DNA from: Polaromonas sp. SP1
GTDB taxonomy: Bacteria; Pseudomonadota; Gammaproteobacteria; Burkholderiales; Burkholderiaceae_C
Length of the DNA: 64,000 bases
NCBI RefSeq assembly: GCF_003711205.1
Contig: NZ_CP031013.1
Coordinates: 3,204,501-3,268,500 of the forward strand
Direction: 5' to 3'
In this document: one piece after another, positions 1-9,052 of the stretch
How the letters are laid out: each line of letters opens with the position of its first letter
Position numbering within the stretch: the first letter of the stretch is position 1
Notes under the pieces: model-generated
What the model saw: the letters and a program-made list of their open reading frames with translations, nothing else
The model's database searches: none
Told to the model about the DNA's origin: nothing
Translations under genes and position numbers: made by a program

Positions 1-1
1 C

Positions 2-1453
2 GTCACCTTTGCTGACGTGGCCGGTTGCGACGAGGCCAAGGAAGAGGTCAAGGAAGTGGTCGACTTCCTGCGGGACCCGCAAAAATTCCAGAAGCTGGGC
101 GGCCGTATTCCGCGCGGGCTGCTGCTTGTGGGCCCTCCCGGCACCGGCAAAACCTTGCTGGCCAAGAGTATTGCCGGCGAGGCCAAAGTCCCTTTCTTCT
201 CGATTTCCGGCTCCGACTTCGTCGAAATGTTTGTCGGCGTGGGTGCATCGCGGGTGCGCGACATGTTCGACAACGCCAAGAAAAACGCTCCTTGCATCAT
301 CTTCATCGATGAAATTGATGCCGTTGGCCGCCAGCGCGGCGCCGGCCTGGGCGGCGGCAACGACGAACGTGAACAAACCCTCAACCAGATGCTGGTCGAG
401 ATGGACGGCTTTGAAACCAATGTCGGCGTGATCGTGGTGGCCGCCACCAACCGTCCCGACATCCTGGACGCTGCCTTGTTGCGCCCCGGCCGTTTTGACC
501 GCCAGGTGTATGTGACGCTGCCCGACATCCGCGGCCGCGAGCAGATCCTGAACGTGCACATGCGCAAGGTCCCGCTTGGCCAGGACGTCAGCCCCGGCGT
601 GATCGCCCGCGGCACGCCCGGCATGTCTGGTGCCGACCTTGCCAACCTCTGCAATGAAGCCGCCCTGATGGCCGCACGCCGCAATGCGCGCACCGTCGAG
701 ATGCAGGACTTCGAAAAAGCCAAGGACAAGATCCTCATGGGCCCCGAGCGCAAGAGCATGGTCATGCCCGAGGAAGAGCGCCGCAATACGGCGTACCACG
801 AGTCCGGCCATGCGCTGCTCGGCAAGATGCTGCCCAAGTGCGACCCTGTCCACAAGGTCACCATCATCCCGCGTGGCCGTGCACTGGGCGTCACGATGAG
901 CCTGCCGGCGCAAGACCGTTACAGCTACGACCGTGAATACATGCTCAGCCAGATCAGCATGCTGTTTGGCGGCCGTATCGCCGAAGAAGTCTTCATGAAC
1001 CAGATGACGACCGGCGCCAGCAACGACTTTGAACGTGCCACCGCATTGGCCCGCGACATGGTCACGCGCTACGGCATGACGGAAGCATTGGGCCCCATGG
1101 TCTATGCTGAAAACGAAGGCGAAGTCTTCCTCGGCCGTTCGGTCACCAAGACCAACAACATGAGCGAGTCGACCCTGCAAAAGGTCGACGGCGAAGTGCG
1201 CCGCATCATCGACCAGCAATACGCCCTGGCGCGCAAGCTGATCGAAGAGAATCAGGACAAGATGCACGCCATGGCCAAGGCCCTGCTCGAATGGGAAACC
1301 ATCGACGTGGACCAGCTCGATGACATCATGGCCGGCAAGGAGCCGCGCCCGCCCAAGGACTGGACACCGCGCAATTCGTCCGTCGGCGGCGGTGGCGGCC
1401 CGACGGGCGGCACACCGGCCGTCAGCACCGATCCGGCGCCGACGGTGGCCTGA
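2..1453 (+). CDS. ftsH: ATP-dependent zinc metalloprotease FtsH (5' end outside window)
   Basis: Membrane-bound AAA+ protease that degrades misfolded membrane proteins and short-lived regulators. The window opens inside the gene, so the N-terminal membrane region (roughly 150 residues by comparison with E. coli FtsH) is missing; the frame starts at base 2. Visible parts are the Walker A motif GPPGTGKT (about 131-154), Walker B IIFIDEID, the second region of homology with [17 protein letters not shown], and the zinc site HESGH (797-811), which separates FtsH from other AAA proteins. The tail is Gly/Pro/Thr-rich and ends in a stop followed by a good terminator. folP and glmM follow on the same strand, the common order in betaproteobacteria and E. 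coli. Identification is secure. Confidence 0.97.
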   Translation, partial: VTFADVAGCDEAKEEVKEVVDFLRDPQKFQKLGGRIPRGLLLVGPPGTGKTLLAKSIAGEAKVPFFSISGSDFVEMFVGVGASRVRDMFDNAKKNAPCIIFIDEIDAVGRQRGAGLGGGNDEREQTLNQMLVEMDGFETNVGVIVVAATNRPDILDAALLRPGRFDRQVYVTLPDIRGREQILNVHMRKVPLGQDVSPGVIARGTPGMSGADLANLCNEAALMAARRNARTVEMQDFEKAKDKILMGPERKSMVMPEEERRNTAYHESGHALLGKMLPKCDPVHKVTIIPRGRALGVTMSLPAQDRYSYDREYMLSQISMLFGGRIAEEVFMNQMTTGASNDFERATALARDMVTRYGMTEALGPMVYAENEGEVFLGRSVTKTNNMSESTLQKVDGEVRRIIDQQYALARKLIEENQDKMHAMAKALLEWETIDVDQLDDIMAGKEPRPPKDWTPRNSSVGGGGGPTGGTPAVSTDPAPTVA

Positions 1454-1490
1454 AGGAACGAACAACCAGTGGCTGCCAGGCAGTCGCCAT

Positions 1491-1517
1491 AACCGGGGCC
1501 AGTCCCCGGTTTTTTAT
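1491..1517 (+). terminator. Rho-independent terminator after ftsH
   Basis: An 8-bp perfect stem, AACCGGGG with CCCCGGTT around a 5-base loop, runs into TTTTTT. It lies 37 bases after the ftsH stop and separates ftsH from folP. Confidence 0.85.
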
Positions 1518-1531
1518 TTCCGGCAAATATG

Positions 1532-1618
1532 GTCCCCACGCTTGTCACTCATCGTGTACTACGCTGCCCCCCCGAGGGGGCTGTGCTTGCTTCGGGCGGC
1601 CCGGCGCTGCGCACGACT
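1532..1618 (+). repeat. R3 repeat, copy 1 (CCCCCGAGGGGG type)
   Basis: Resembles the block at 59889-59985: CCCCACGCTT, a CGTGTACTACGCTGCC segment, a C-run/GAGGGGG inverted core, then a GC-rich tail containing CGGCCCGGC. It fills the ftsH-folP gap just before the folP start. Inverted or partial relatives lie at 19160 and 55004-55213. Confidence 0.6.
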
Positions 1619-1644
1619 TCTGGATGCTGTTTGAGGATAATTTT

Positions 1645-2514
1645 GTGATCTGGCAAACCTCCCGCTTTCAAATAGACCTGTCGCAGCCCCGCGTCATGGG
1701 CATCGTCAATGTCACGCCGGACTCGTTTTCTGATGGCGGCAAGTACTTCACTCCGGACGGCAGTTTTGCAAGCGTCCTGAAACACTGCAACAAGCTGCTG
1801 CGAGACGGCGCCGACATGCTGGACATCGGCGGCGAGTCCACCCGCCCCGGTGCGCCGCCCGTGCCGCTGGAAGAAGAACTCGCGCGCGTGTTGCCGGTGG
1901 TGAAGCATGCGGTCAAGCTGGGCGTGCCGCTTTCGATAGACACCTACAAACCGGAGGTCATGCAGGCTGTGCTTGATTTGGGCGCCGATGTCATCAACGA
2001 CATCTGGGCGCTGCGCAAACCGGGAGCTGCTGAAGTCGTGGCGGGCCACCCCAGCTGCGGTGTTTGCCTGATGCACATGCACCGCGAGCCTCAGACCATG
2101 CAGCTTGCCCCCATGGACGGCGACGTGGTGCCGCAGGTGCTGGCATTCCTGGAGGCGGCCGCGGCCCGCCTGCAGGCGGTGGGTGTCGACAAGTCCCGCA
2201 TCGTGCTGGACGTGGGCGTGGGCTTCGGCAAAACCGTGGCGCAAAATTTTGCCTTGCTGGCACGCCAGAACGAGCTGCTGGCCGCAGGCTACCCGCTGCT
2301 GGCCGCCTGGTCACGCAAATCCTCATTGGCCGCCGTCACCAGCACCTCGCTGGCCGCAGTCGCCCAGCTTGATGTGGCCGACCGCATGGTGCCCAGCGTA
2401 GCGGCAGCCTTGCTGGCTGTAGACCGCGGCGCCCGCATCGTGCGCGTGCACGATGTGAAAGAGACTGTTCAGGCGCTGAAGGTGTGGTCGGCCGCACGCC
2501 AGCAACCCGTCTAG
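1645..2514 (+). CDS. folP: Dihydropteroate synthase
   Basis: Condenses 6-hydroxymethyl-7,8-dihydropterin diphosphate with p-aminobenzoate to dihydropteroate in cytoplasmic folate synthesis; target of sulfonamides. The two family signatures are clear: MGIVNVTPDSFSDGG near the N-terminus and DIGGESTRPG about 45 residues later, followed by the TIM-barrel segments DTYKPEV, DVGVGFGK and SRKS. I place the start at GTG 1645 (289 aa) because GAGGA lies 7 bases upstream and the protein then begins just before the first barrel strand. An ATG at 1624 in the same frame would add seven residues. glmM follows after 134 bases. The identification is secure, the start less so. Confidence 0.95.
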   Translation: MIWQTSRFQIDLSQPRVMGIVNVTPDSFSDGGKYFTPDGSFASVLKHCNKLLRDGADMLDIGGESTRPGAPPVPLEEELARVLPVVKHAVKLGVPLSIDTYKPEVMQAVLDLGADVINDIWALRKPGAAEVVAGHPSCGVCLMHMHREPQTMQLAPMDGDVVPQVLAFLEAAAARLQAVGVDKSRIVLDVGVGFGKTVAQNFALLARQNELLAAGYPLLAAWSRKSSLAAVTSTSLAAVAQLDVADRMVPSVAAALLAVDRGARIVRVHDVKETVQALKVWSAARQQPV

Positions 2515-2648
2515 GCCGTAAGCCGGTTCTGGTTCTGAGACTTTGGCTGACAGGCGGGCAGGGCGGCGCGACCTAAAATAGCCCTGCATTTTTCCGAACC
2601 TCCGGAACAACAAGCCCAGAACAACAAGCTTTACAGGGACAAAAACCC

Positions 2649-3980
2649 ATGACCAGAAAATACTTCGGCACCGACGGCATTCGCGGCACGGTGGGCCAGG
2701 CGCCCATCACGCCCGACTTCGTGCTGCGCCTGGCGCACGCCGTGGGCCGCGTGCTGCGCCGCACAGAATCCCGCCCTACGGTGCTGATCGGCAAGGACAC
2801 CCGCATCTCGGGCTACATGCTTGAAAGTGCGCTGGAGTCGGGCTTTAACTCCGCCGGGGTGGATGTGGTGCTGCTCGGCCCCCTGCCTACACCCGGCGTG
2901 GCCTACCTCACGCGGACCTTGCGCGCCAGCCTGGGTGTGGTCATCAGTGCCAGCCACAACGCCTACCCCGACAACGGCATCAAGTTTTTCAGCGCCCAGG
3001 GCACCAAGCTCGACGACGCCTGGGAGCTGGCCGTCGAGGCAGCCGTCGAAGAGCCGCCCGTATGGGTCGACTCCGCCACCCTGGGCAAGGCCCGCCGCCT
3101 CGACGACGCCGCAGGCCGCTACACCGAATTTTGCAAAAGCACGTTTGCCAACGACCTCACGCTCAAGGGCCTGAAGATCGTCGTCGACGGCGCCCACGGC
3201 GCGGCGTACCACATTGCTCCCATGGTGTTCCATGAACTGGGCGCTGAAGTCATCGCCATCGGTTGCGCGCCTGACGGCCTCAACATCAACCGCGACGTCG
3301 GCGCGACGCACCCCGAGGCGCTCATCAAGTCGGTGAAGGCCAACAAGGCCCACTACGGCATCGCGCTCGATGGTGACGCCGACCGCCTGCAGATGGTGGA
3401 CGCCGACGGCCGCCTCTTCAACGGCGACGAGGTGCTCTTCCTGATGGTCAGCGAACGACTGGCGCGCGGCGAGAAAGTCCCCGGCACCGTCGGCACGCTG
3501 ATGACCAACATGGCGGTGGAAGTCGCACTCAAGAAAAAAGGCGTGGAGTTCGTGCGCGCCAAGGTGGGCGACCGCTATGTGCTCGAAGAGCTCGACAAGC
3601 GCGGCTGGCTGCTGGGCGGCGAGGGCTCGGGCCATTTGCTGGCGCTCGACAAGCACACCACCGGCGACGGCCTCATCAGCGCCCTGCAGGTGCTGCAGGC
3701 CTGCGTGCGCAGCGGCAAGACGATTGCGCAATTGCTCAGCGAGGTGGTGCTCTTCCCCCAGACCCTGATCAATGTGCGCCTGAAGCCCGGCCAGGATTGG
3801 CAAAGCAGCAAGCAACTCGCCGCCATGACAAAAACGGTGGAAGCCGAGCTTGGTGACACCGGCCGTATCCTGATCCGTGCCAGCGGCACCGAGCCGCTGC
3901 TGCGTGTGATGGTCGAGGCGCGTGACGCGGGCCAGGCCAAGAGTTGCGCCGAGCGCGTGGCCGACACGGTGCGCTCCTGA
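2649..3980 (+). CDS. glmM: Phosphoglucosamine mutase
   Basis: Interconverts glucosamine-6-phosphate and glucosamine-1-phosphate, feeding UDP-GlcNAc for peptidoglycan and LPS. The 443-residue length is usual. It begins [13 protein letters not shown], carries the phosphoserine loop SASHN with the catalytic serine at residue 102, the metal loop DGDADR (around residue 240), the sugar-binding GEGSGH and the C-terminal phosphate loop [12 protein letters not shown]. An AGGGAC Shine-Dalgarno precedes the ATG. It lies downstream of folP as in many proteobacteria, and an R1 repeat follows its stop. Confidence 0.97.
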   Translation: MTRKYFGTDGIRGTVGQAPITPDFVLRLAHAVGRVLRRTESRPTVLIGKDTRISGYMLESALESGFNSAGVDVVLLGPLPTPGVAYLTRTLRASLGVVISASHNAYPDNGIKFFSAQGTKLDDAWELAVEAAVEEPPVWVDSATLGKARRLDDAAGRYTEFCKSTFANDLTLKGLKIVVDGAHGAAYHIAPMVFHELGAEVIAIGCAPDGLNINRDVGATHPEALIKSVKANKAHYGIALDGDADRLQMVDADGRLFNGDEVLFLMVSERLARGEKVPGTVGTLMTNMAVEVALKKKGVEFVRAKVGDRYVLEELDKRGWLLGGEGSGHLLALDKHTTGDGLISALQVLQACVRSGKTIAQLLSEVVLFPQTLINVRLKPGQDWQSSKQLAAMTKTVEAELGDTGRILIRASGTEPLLRVMVEARDAGQAKSCAERVADTVRS

Positions 3981-3985
3981 AGTTT

Positions 3986-4048
3986 CTTAAGGAAAAAGTG
4001 GCTGCAGCCCAATAACCACGTGGGCAAGCAGCTACTAAATCGATAGCA
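3986..4048 (-). repeat. R1 dispersed repeat, copy 1
   Basis: Read on the minus strand it has the R1 layout: GCTATCGATTTAGTAGC stem, a short spacer, GTGGTTATTGGGCTGCAGCC, then a T-rich tail. The segment GTGGTTATTGGGCTG is also in the copy at 18121. It lies between convergent glmM and the next gene. Confidence 0.75.
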
Positions 4049-4053
4049 CTCCG

Positions 4054-4665
4054 TCAACCTGTCCAGGTGGCGGCGGCCTGCATCAAGCGGGCCCGCTCAT
4101 CCGGCGTGAGCACTTTGGGATGCACACGCGGCGTCCCGTCATCCGGATTGAAGAAGGGCGTGATCTTGTAGCTCCCATTGAGCCGGGTGCGTATCAACTT
4201 CGCCATGAACCCGAAAATCGCCACGGTGGTGCTGACCGCCATGCCTTGGGGCGTGCCCTTGGCGCTCTTCATCCCGACCTTCATGCGCACGGGCCCGAAA
4301 GCCTTGTCCAGGCTCGTCGAAGGATCTTGCAGGCAGTTGTGCAACAGCCCGACATGCGAGACCTTGAAGTCCCGCGCCGTATTGCCGATGGGCGTGTTGC
4401 AGCAGCTCGCGTACCAGCGCAGCATGCCCCTGTTGCTGAGTGACATGCAGGTCAGTGATTCAATACCGTGGCTGAAGGTGACATGCTGGGGCAGGGTGGC
4501 GATCACATCCGAGCCGCCCATGTCGTCCAGAATCTCGCCGGGTTTTCCCAGGAAATGCGCATAGACCTGGCAGTCCTTGCAGTAGCAGATGCCGCGGCAG
4601 ACGGATTCAGGATGGTTGACGTAGCCGCGGAGAGTGCCGCATTGGCATTGCAATGGGTGGTTCAT
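4054..4665 (-). CDS. DUF6151 / GFA-like zinc-binding protein
   Basis: A 203-residue cytoplasmic protein whose cysteine pattern resembles glutathione-dependent formaldehyde-activating (GFA-like) and DUF6151 proteins: CQCG near the start, CYCKDCQVYAHFLG about 25 residues later, and SCCNTPIGN near residue 90. These would be zinc ligands. No catalytic role can be assigned. I start it at ATG 4665 because AGGA lies about 10 bases upstream and because the start overlaps the stop of the upstream gene as ATGA. The longer frame (from 4716) would only add residues lying within the neighbour. The tight coupling suggests co-expression with the membrane protein gene before it. Confidence 0.7.
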   Translation of the reverse strand: MNHPLQCQCGTLRGYVNHPESVCRGICYCKDCQVYAHFLGKPGEILDDMGGSDVIATLPQHVTFSHGIESLTCMSLSNRGMLRWYASCCNTPIGNTARDFKVSHVGLLHNCLQDPSTSLDKAFGPVRMKVGMKSAKGTPQGMAVSTTVAIFGFMAKLIRTRLNGSYKITPFFNPDDGTPRVHPKVLTPDERARLMQAAATWTG

Positions 4666-5084
4666 GGCTGTTGCGTTCCTGACTCGAGGTGGAGCACATG
4701 CGACGCCAACATCCACAACACCACCGGCAACAGAAGCGCCGCAGCCGCGACCTCGGAAAGAATCGTGGCGTTGGCGATCCAGGGGTGGAACTCAATGGGC
4801 GCCAGTGCATAGTGGCCCAGGCCGTCAAAGCCCATCGCCGCATACACGGCCATCAACAGCAGGCCCGTGGCCATGTATTTCTTGCGCATCAGCAGCAGTC
4901 CCACCACGCCGACTGACGTGATGGCCGCCCACACCGCATAGACCTGTGCACGGGTCAGCCAGGCCGGCAGGTTCGGGTATTCGCAAATGAACTCCGCGTT
5001 GTGGCTGAAGTGGCCGAGGCTGGTGAGAAAGTAGGCCGCGGTCAGTGCGAGAAGTATCCTGGGGATGTGGTTGAGTTGGAGCAT
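4662..5084 (-). CDS. Uncharacterised integral membrane protein
   Basis: A 140-residue protein with about four predicted hydrophobic helices: residues ~8-24, ~48-66 (VYAVWAAITSVGVVGLLLM), ~70-88 and ~105-130. I do not recognise a family. Its stop overlaps the start of the DUF6151 gene by 4 bases (ATGA), so the two are probably translationally coupled. A further small membrane gene lies 48 bases upstream on the same strand. The three look like one transcription unit. Confidence 0.65.
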   Translation of the reverse strand: MLQLNHIPRILLALTAAYFLTSLGHFSHNAEFICEYPNLPAWLTRAQVYAVWAAITSVGVVGLLLMRKKYMATGLLLMAVYAAMGFDGLGHYALAPIEFHPWIANATILSEVAAAALLLPVVLWMLASHVLHLESGTQQP

Positions 5085-5132
5085 GGGTGGCGCTTTGAAT
5101 GGTCAAGAGGGATGACGCGAAAGACCGCGCGT

Positions 5133-5423
5133 CTATTTTCCGAATCCGAGAAGCGGCATGGCCAACGCGAAGGCGGACAAGAACAGCGCGATCAGGCCCA
5201 GGCGGCGGACCATGACGCGATTTTCGGCGAGGCTTAAGGGACGAAGTCTGGCTTGAACTGCCAGCCCGATGAGGAAGGCAGGGAAGGTCGCAATAGCCGC
5301 GCCAAACCACAAACTTTCAAACCAGCGGGGGAATTGCGGAAACACCAGGCCGGCAAGCCCACCGGCAATCTGCGCGCCAAACACGATCACTGCCAATGCA
5401 CGGACGGCTGAAGGTCCGCCCAC
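5133..5423 (-). CDS. Small uncharacterised membrane protein
   Basis: A 96-residue, very hydrophobic protein with three likely membrane helices (residues ~9-27, ~38-55, ~72-91) and a basic loop VQARLRPL. No family recognised. The first codon is GTG without a strong Shine-Dalgarno, so the exact start is uncertain. It heads a minus-strand set with the two following genes. The 198 bases upstream (to 5621) show no further gene. Confidence 0.55.
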   Translation of the reverse strand: MGGPSAVRALAVIVFGAQIAGGLAGLVFPQFPRWFESLWFGAAIATFPAFLIGLAVQARLRPLSLAENRVMVRRLGLIALFLSAFALAMPLLGFGK

Positions 5424-5621
5424 GAGTAATGGAAACCAAACTGGGATTCTTTCATGGGCGTGTCGATGTGGGTTGATCGGCTGAAGGATGATCTGACCGA
5501 TTCTATGAAGCTTTCACCTCGCGTCATATATTTCAGCGCTCTGCACCGGCTGGCCGCAACGCCGTTGCGACACGTCCGCTTGAGAGACGATGCCGCACCG
5601 GGCACCGCCGCCTCACTAACC

Positions 5622-7085
5622 TCAGGCCAGCGTATACGCCGTCTTCACCGTGGTGAAAAACTCCTGTGCGTACCTGCCTTGTTCACGCGGGCCGTAGCTG
5701 GAGCCCTTGCGGCCGCCAAAGGGCACGTGGTAGTCGACGCCCGCTGTCGGCAAATTCACCATCACCATGCCGGCCTGGCTGTGGCGCTTGAAGTGGGTCG
5801 CGTATTTGAGGCTGCTGGTGGCGATGCCGGCTGACAGGCCAAAGGGCGTGTCGTTGGCGGTGGCCAGGGCTTCGTCGTAATTCTTCACGCGGATGATGCT
5901 GGCGACCGGGCCGAAGATTTCTTCGCGGTTGATGCGCATGCCGGCTGCGCTTTCGGTGAAGAGCGCCGGCTGCATGAAGTAGCCTTCCGCGCCGCTGCCG
6001 GTATGGCATGGGATGCGTGCGCCGCCAAAAGCCAGCTTTGCGCCTTCGGCCTTGCCGATTTCGATGTAGCTCAAGTCCTGCTCCAGCTGCGCCTGTGACG
6101 ACACCGGGCCCACGTCGGTGCCGGCGGTGAGGGCGTCGCCCACCTTGATGCGTGCCATGCGCGCCTGCAGTGCCTCGATAAAAGCCGGGTAGATGCCGTC
6201 GGTCACGATGAGGCGGCTGGACGCCGTGCAGCGCTGGCCGGTCGAGTAGAAGGCGCTCTGCGCGCTCAGCTCAACGGCCTGCGTCAGGTCGGCATCGTCC
6301 AGGATGATCTGTGGGTTCTTGCCGCCCATCTCGAGCTGAACCTTCTTCAGGTTCTTGGCGCAAGCCTCGGCAATGCGGCCGCCTACGCCGACCGAACCGG
6401 TAAAGCTGATAGCGTTCACGCCGGGGTGGTTGACCAGCGCATCGCCGATCACGCGGCCCGGGCCCATGACCAGGTTGAACACGCCGGCCGGGATGCCGGA
6501 GCGCGAGATGATTTCAGCCAGCGCCCAGGCACTGCCCGGCACCAGGTCGGCGGGTTTCAACACCACGCAGTTGCCGAATGCCAGCGCCGGTGCGATCTTC
6601 CAGGCCGGGATGGCGATGGGGAAATTCCATGGTGTGATCAGGCCGACCACGCCCACAGGCTCGCGTGTGATCTCCACGCCGATACCGGGGCGCACCGAGG
6701 GCATCGTTTCACCCGACAGGCGCAGGCATTCACCGGCGAAGAACTTGAAGATATGGCCGGCGCGGGTGGCCTCGCCAATGCCTTCGGGTTTGGTCTTGCC
6801 TTCTTCACGTGACAGCAGGGTGCCCAGCTCTTCGCGGCGCGCGAGGATTTCGGTGCCGATTTTGTCGAGCGCATCCGAACGCGCCTGAATGCCCGAGGTA
6901 AACCACGCCGGGAAGGCCGCCTGCGCCGCCTTGACCGCCGCATCCAGGCCGGCCGCATCGGCCTGCGTGTACTGGCCGATCACGTCAGACAGATTGGACG
7001 GGTTCAGGTTGTCGGTAGCGCCCGTGCCCTCCACCCATTCGCCGTTGATCAGGTTGCGGTGCAATGTGTCGGTCGAGGAAGTCAT
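5622..7085 (-). CDS. NAD(P)-dependent aldehyde dehydrogenase, probably alpha-ketoglutaric semialdehyde dehydrogenase
   Basis: A 487-residue aldehyde dehydrogenase. The nucleotide-binding signature FTGSVGVG, the general base in LEMGGKNP (Glu252) and the nucleophile in GQRCTASS (Cys286) are all present. Overall character (TPWNFPIAIPAWKIAPALAFGNCVVLKPA, C-terminal PFGGRKGSS) fits the 2,5-dioxovalerate (alpha-ketoglutaric semialdehyde) group, which ends the oxidative pathways of pentonates and hexarates. Context supports this: the 3' end of a DHDPS-family dehydratase, the enzyme that makes this substrate, lies only 23 bases upstream on the same strand, but is now a stump. The gene itself looks intact but may have lost its original promoter. 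Substrate assignment is inference. Confidence 0.85.
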   Translation of the reverse strand: MTSSTDTLHRNLINGEWVEGTGATDNLNPSNLSDVIGQYTQADAAGLDAAVKAAQAAFPAWFTSGIQARSDALDKIGTEILARREELGTLLSREEGKTKPEGIGEATRAGHIFKFFAGECLRLSGETMPSVRPGIGVEITREPVGVVGLITPWNFPIAIPAWKIAPALAFGNCVVLKPADLVPGSAWALAEIISRSGIPAGVFNLVMGPGRVIGDALVNHPGVNAISFTGSVGVGGRIAEACAKNLKKVQLEMGGKNPQIILDDADLTQAVELSAQSAFYSTGQRCTASSRLIVTDGIYPAFIEALQARMARIKVGDALTAGTDVGPVSSQAQLEQDLSYIEIGKAEGAKLAFGGARIPCHTGSGAEGYFMQPALFTESAAGMRINREEIFGPVASIIRVKNYDEALATANDTPFGLSAGIATSSLKYATHFKRHSQAGMVMVNLPTAGVDYHVPFGGRKGSSYGPREQGRYAQEFFTTVKTAYTLA

Positions 7086-7108
7086 GGTGTCCTGAAGATA
7101 GGTTTGGT

Positions 7109-7261
7109 TTAGCGGGCCCGGCGCAAGACCATCGGATCCAGTCGGCGGGCGGTTTCAAGGAGGCCGGCGCGCACCGCAGGGTGCATGGCGGGGAAGGGGT
7201 GGCGCGGCGCCTCAGACGCAATGATGCCACCTTCCTTCATCAGCGACTTGGCCGTGAGGAT
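7109..7261 (-). pseudogene. C-terminal stump of a DHDPS/KdgD-family dehydratase
   Basis: Reading the minus strand from about 7261 to the TAA at 7109-7111 gives about 50 residues beginning ILTAKSLMKEGGIIASEAP and ending ARRLDPMVLRRAR. This is the C-terminal end typical of the dihydrodipicolinate-synthase family dehydratases of sugar-acid catabolism. Nothing upstream continues it: within about ten bases the sequence turns into the 3' part of a LysR gene on the other strand. The stump sits 23 bases ahead of the aldehyde dehydrogenase, the usual pathway partner. Confidence 0.7.
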
Positions 7262-7266
7262 TCCCC

Positions 7267-7482
7267 CTGGCGGTTCTCACCACCACCAACCTGATCGCCG
7301 AGACCGACATGGTGGGCGTGATGCCGCTGTCGATTGCCGGCACCTATGCCAGACACGGCTTGCTGGCCATCCTGCCCGGCCACATCCAGCACAAGATGGA
7401 GGCCTTCGGCAGCATCACCCGCAAGGACAGGCCGCTCAGCGAGGCGGCGGGGCTTTTCCTGGCGGCGCTGCACGGGCGCTGA
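7267..7482 (+). pseudogene. C-terminal stump of a LysR-family regulator
   Basis: Plus-strand codons from 7267 to the TGA at 7480-7482 encode about 71 residues. They include TTTNLIAETDMVGVMPLS, LAILPGHI, and TRKDRPLSEAAGLFLAAL, the usual end of a LysR substrate-binding domain. No N-terminal helix-turn-helix exists upstream; the coding sense stops at the junction with the dehydratase stump. The two genes would originally have been divergent, so one internal deletion removed both 5' halves and the shared promoter. Confidence 0.7.
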
Positions 7483-7507
7483 AGGTTCATACCGGACTGA
7501 TGCCATT

Positions 7508-7566
7508 TGCTATATTTTTAATAGCTAAAGGCCAAGACAGGGATTGGGCTAGAGGCCTTTTTTCCC
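7508..7566 (+). repeat. R1 dispersed repeat, copy 2
   Basis: GCTATATTTTTAATAGC stem, then AAAGGCCAAGACAGGG, ATTGGGCTAGAGGCC and a T-run. It follows the LysR stump and lies downstream of the efflux operon on the other strand. Confidence 0.8.
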
Positions 7567-7602
7567 TAAAAAGATGAGGACCGGGCGCGCGGCCCCCGGC
7601 GC

Positions 7603-9045
7603 TTACTTGGCCGCTTGCCAGCCGCCACCCAGTGACTGGATCAGCGCCACCGCCGTGGTCTGGCGGTCGGCCATGGCCTGCACCAGCGCGCGGCGGGCGC
7701 TCAGGGCGGTGGCCTGGGCCGTGATGACCTCGGTGTAGCCCACCTGGCCGCTGCGGTAGCGGTTCAGCACCTGCTGCTCGACCTGGTCGGCCGCAGCGGA
7801 CGCCTGGCGGCGCAGCTCCTGCTGCGTGAGGAGCACGCGGGTGGCGGAGAGCTGGTCTTCCACGTCCTGGAAGGCGACCAGCACCGTTTGCCGGTAGCGC
7901 GCCACGGCTTGCTCGTGCTGGGCGGTCGCACCGTCCACGCGGGCGCCGGTCGCACCAAAGTCAAAAATCAGTTGCGCTGCAGACAGGCCCAGCGACCAGA
8001 CGCTGCTGGACGCCTTGAAAAGATCGGCCACACGGCTGGCGCCCGTGCCGGCCGAGGCGCTGAGCGACAGGCTGGGGTAGTAGGCGCTTTTGGCAATGCC
8101 GATCTGCTCGTTGGCCGAGGCCACGCGCCGCTCGGCTGCGGCGATGTCGGGGCGGCGCTGCAGCAGTTCAGACGGCACGCCCACCGGCACCTCGGGCACC
8201 ACCGGTTTCCATTCGGCCGGCGGCAGCGAGAAGTTGCCCGGCGCTTCGCCCACCAGCACGGCAATCGCGTGCTCCAGCTGCGCACGCTGGCGCTGCAGCC
8301 CGGCGTTGTCGGCCTGGGCGTTGGCCAGCTGGGTTTGCGCCTGCAGCACATCGGTCTTGGCGGCGATGCCGGCGGTGTAGCGGTTTTGCGTGATCTCGAG
8401 TGCGCGCTGGTAGCCGGCCAGCGTCGTTTCAAGCAGCGCTTTTTGTGCGTCGGTCTGGCGCAGCGAAAAGTAATTGGCGGCCAGTTCGCCCTGCGCCGAC
8501 AGCTTGGCCGAGGCCAGGTCGGCGGCGCTGGCCTGCTCGCCCGCCGTGGCGCTGTCGACAGCGCGGCCCAGGCGGCCCCACACATCGGGCTCCCAGCTGC
8601 CGCCTATGCTGAGCTGGTAGTTGTTGCCGACGCGGCCGGTGGTGCCGGTGGCCACGTTGCCGCTGGCGCGCGAACGCGAGGCGCCGCCGTCCAGCGTGAC
8701 CGAGGGGAACAGCGAGGCACGCTGCTCACGCACCAGCGCGCGCGCCTGGGCATAAGCGGCCACCGCCAGCGCGACGTTCTGGTTGGACACGTCCACGCGC
8801 GACTGCAGCTGGTCCAGCACGGGGTCATTAAAGAGGCTCCACCACGGGCCGCGCTCCAGCGCATCAGCGGGCGCTGCGGGCACCCAGCCTTCGGCTTCCT
8901 TGAAGGTGCTGACGTCGGCGGTGGCGGGGGTTTTGTAGTCGGGGCCGACGGCGCAGCCGCCGAGCGCAAGCACCAGCGCGGCGCTGAGCAGATGGAGCGT
9001 GAATCGCGGCGTCGGGTATGTGAAGGTGTAGTTCATGGCAGTCAT
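7603..9045 (-). CDS. RND efflux outer-membrane lipoprotein (NodT/OprM family)
   Basis: Outer-membrane channel of a tripartite efflux pump, 480 residues. A signal peptide ends in a lipobox LALGGC (Cys31), followed by AVGPDYKTP, the standard start of mature NodT-type channels. Two TolC-like repeats follow, with alanine-rich coiled-coil segments (LAVAAYAQARALVREQRASLFPSVTLDGG; ATRVLLTQQELRRQASAAADQVEQQ) and the conserved RRPDIAAAERRVASANEQIG in the middle. It begins 7 bases after the mdtC stop, so it is the last gene of the mdtABC operon. An alternative ATG at 9036 would remove three residues. Confidence 0.93.
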   Translation of the reverse strand: MTAMNYTFTYPTPRFTLHLLSAALVLALGGCAVGPDYKTPATADVSTFKEAEGWVPAAPADALERGPWWSLFNDPVLDQLQSRVDVSNQNVALAVAAYAQARALVREQRASLFPSVTLDGGASRSRASGNVATGTTGRVGNNYQLSIGGSWEPDVWGRLGRAVDSATAGEQASAADLASAKLSAQGELAANYFSLRQTDAQKALLETTLAGYQRALEITQNRYTAGIAAKTDVLQAQTQLANAQADNAGLQRQRAQLEHAIAVLVGEAPGNFSLPPAEWKPVVPEVPVGVPSELLQRRPDIAAAERRVASANEQIGIAKSAYYPSLSLSASAGTGASRVADLFKASSSVWSLGLSAAQLIFDFGATGARVDGATAQHEQAVARYRQTVLVAFQDVEDQLSATRVLLTQQELRRQASAAADQVEQQVLNRYRSGQVGYTEVITAQATALSARRALVQAMADRQTTAVALIQSLGGGWQAAK

Positions 9046-9052
9046 TCGTCAA

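Noticed and set aside
7185..7577. A 130-codon frame across the stumps
   Set aside because: It is in a different frame from both stumps and has no recognisable protein features; the stumps explain the sequence better.
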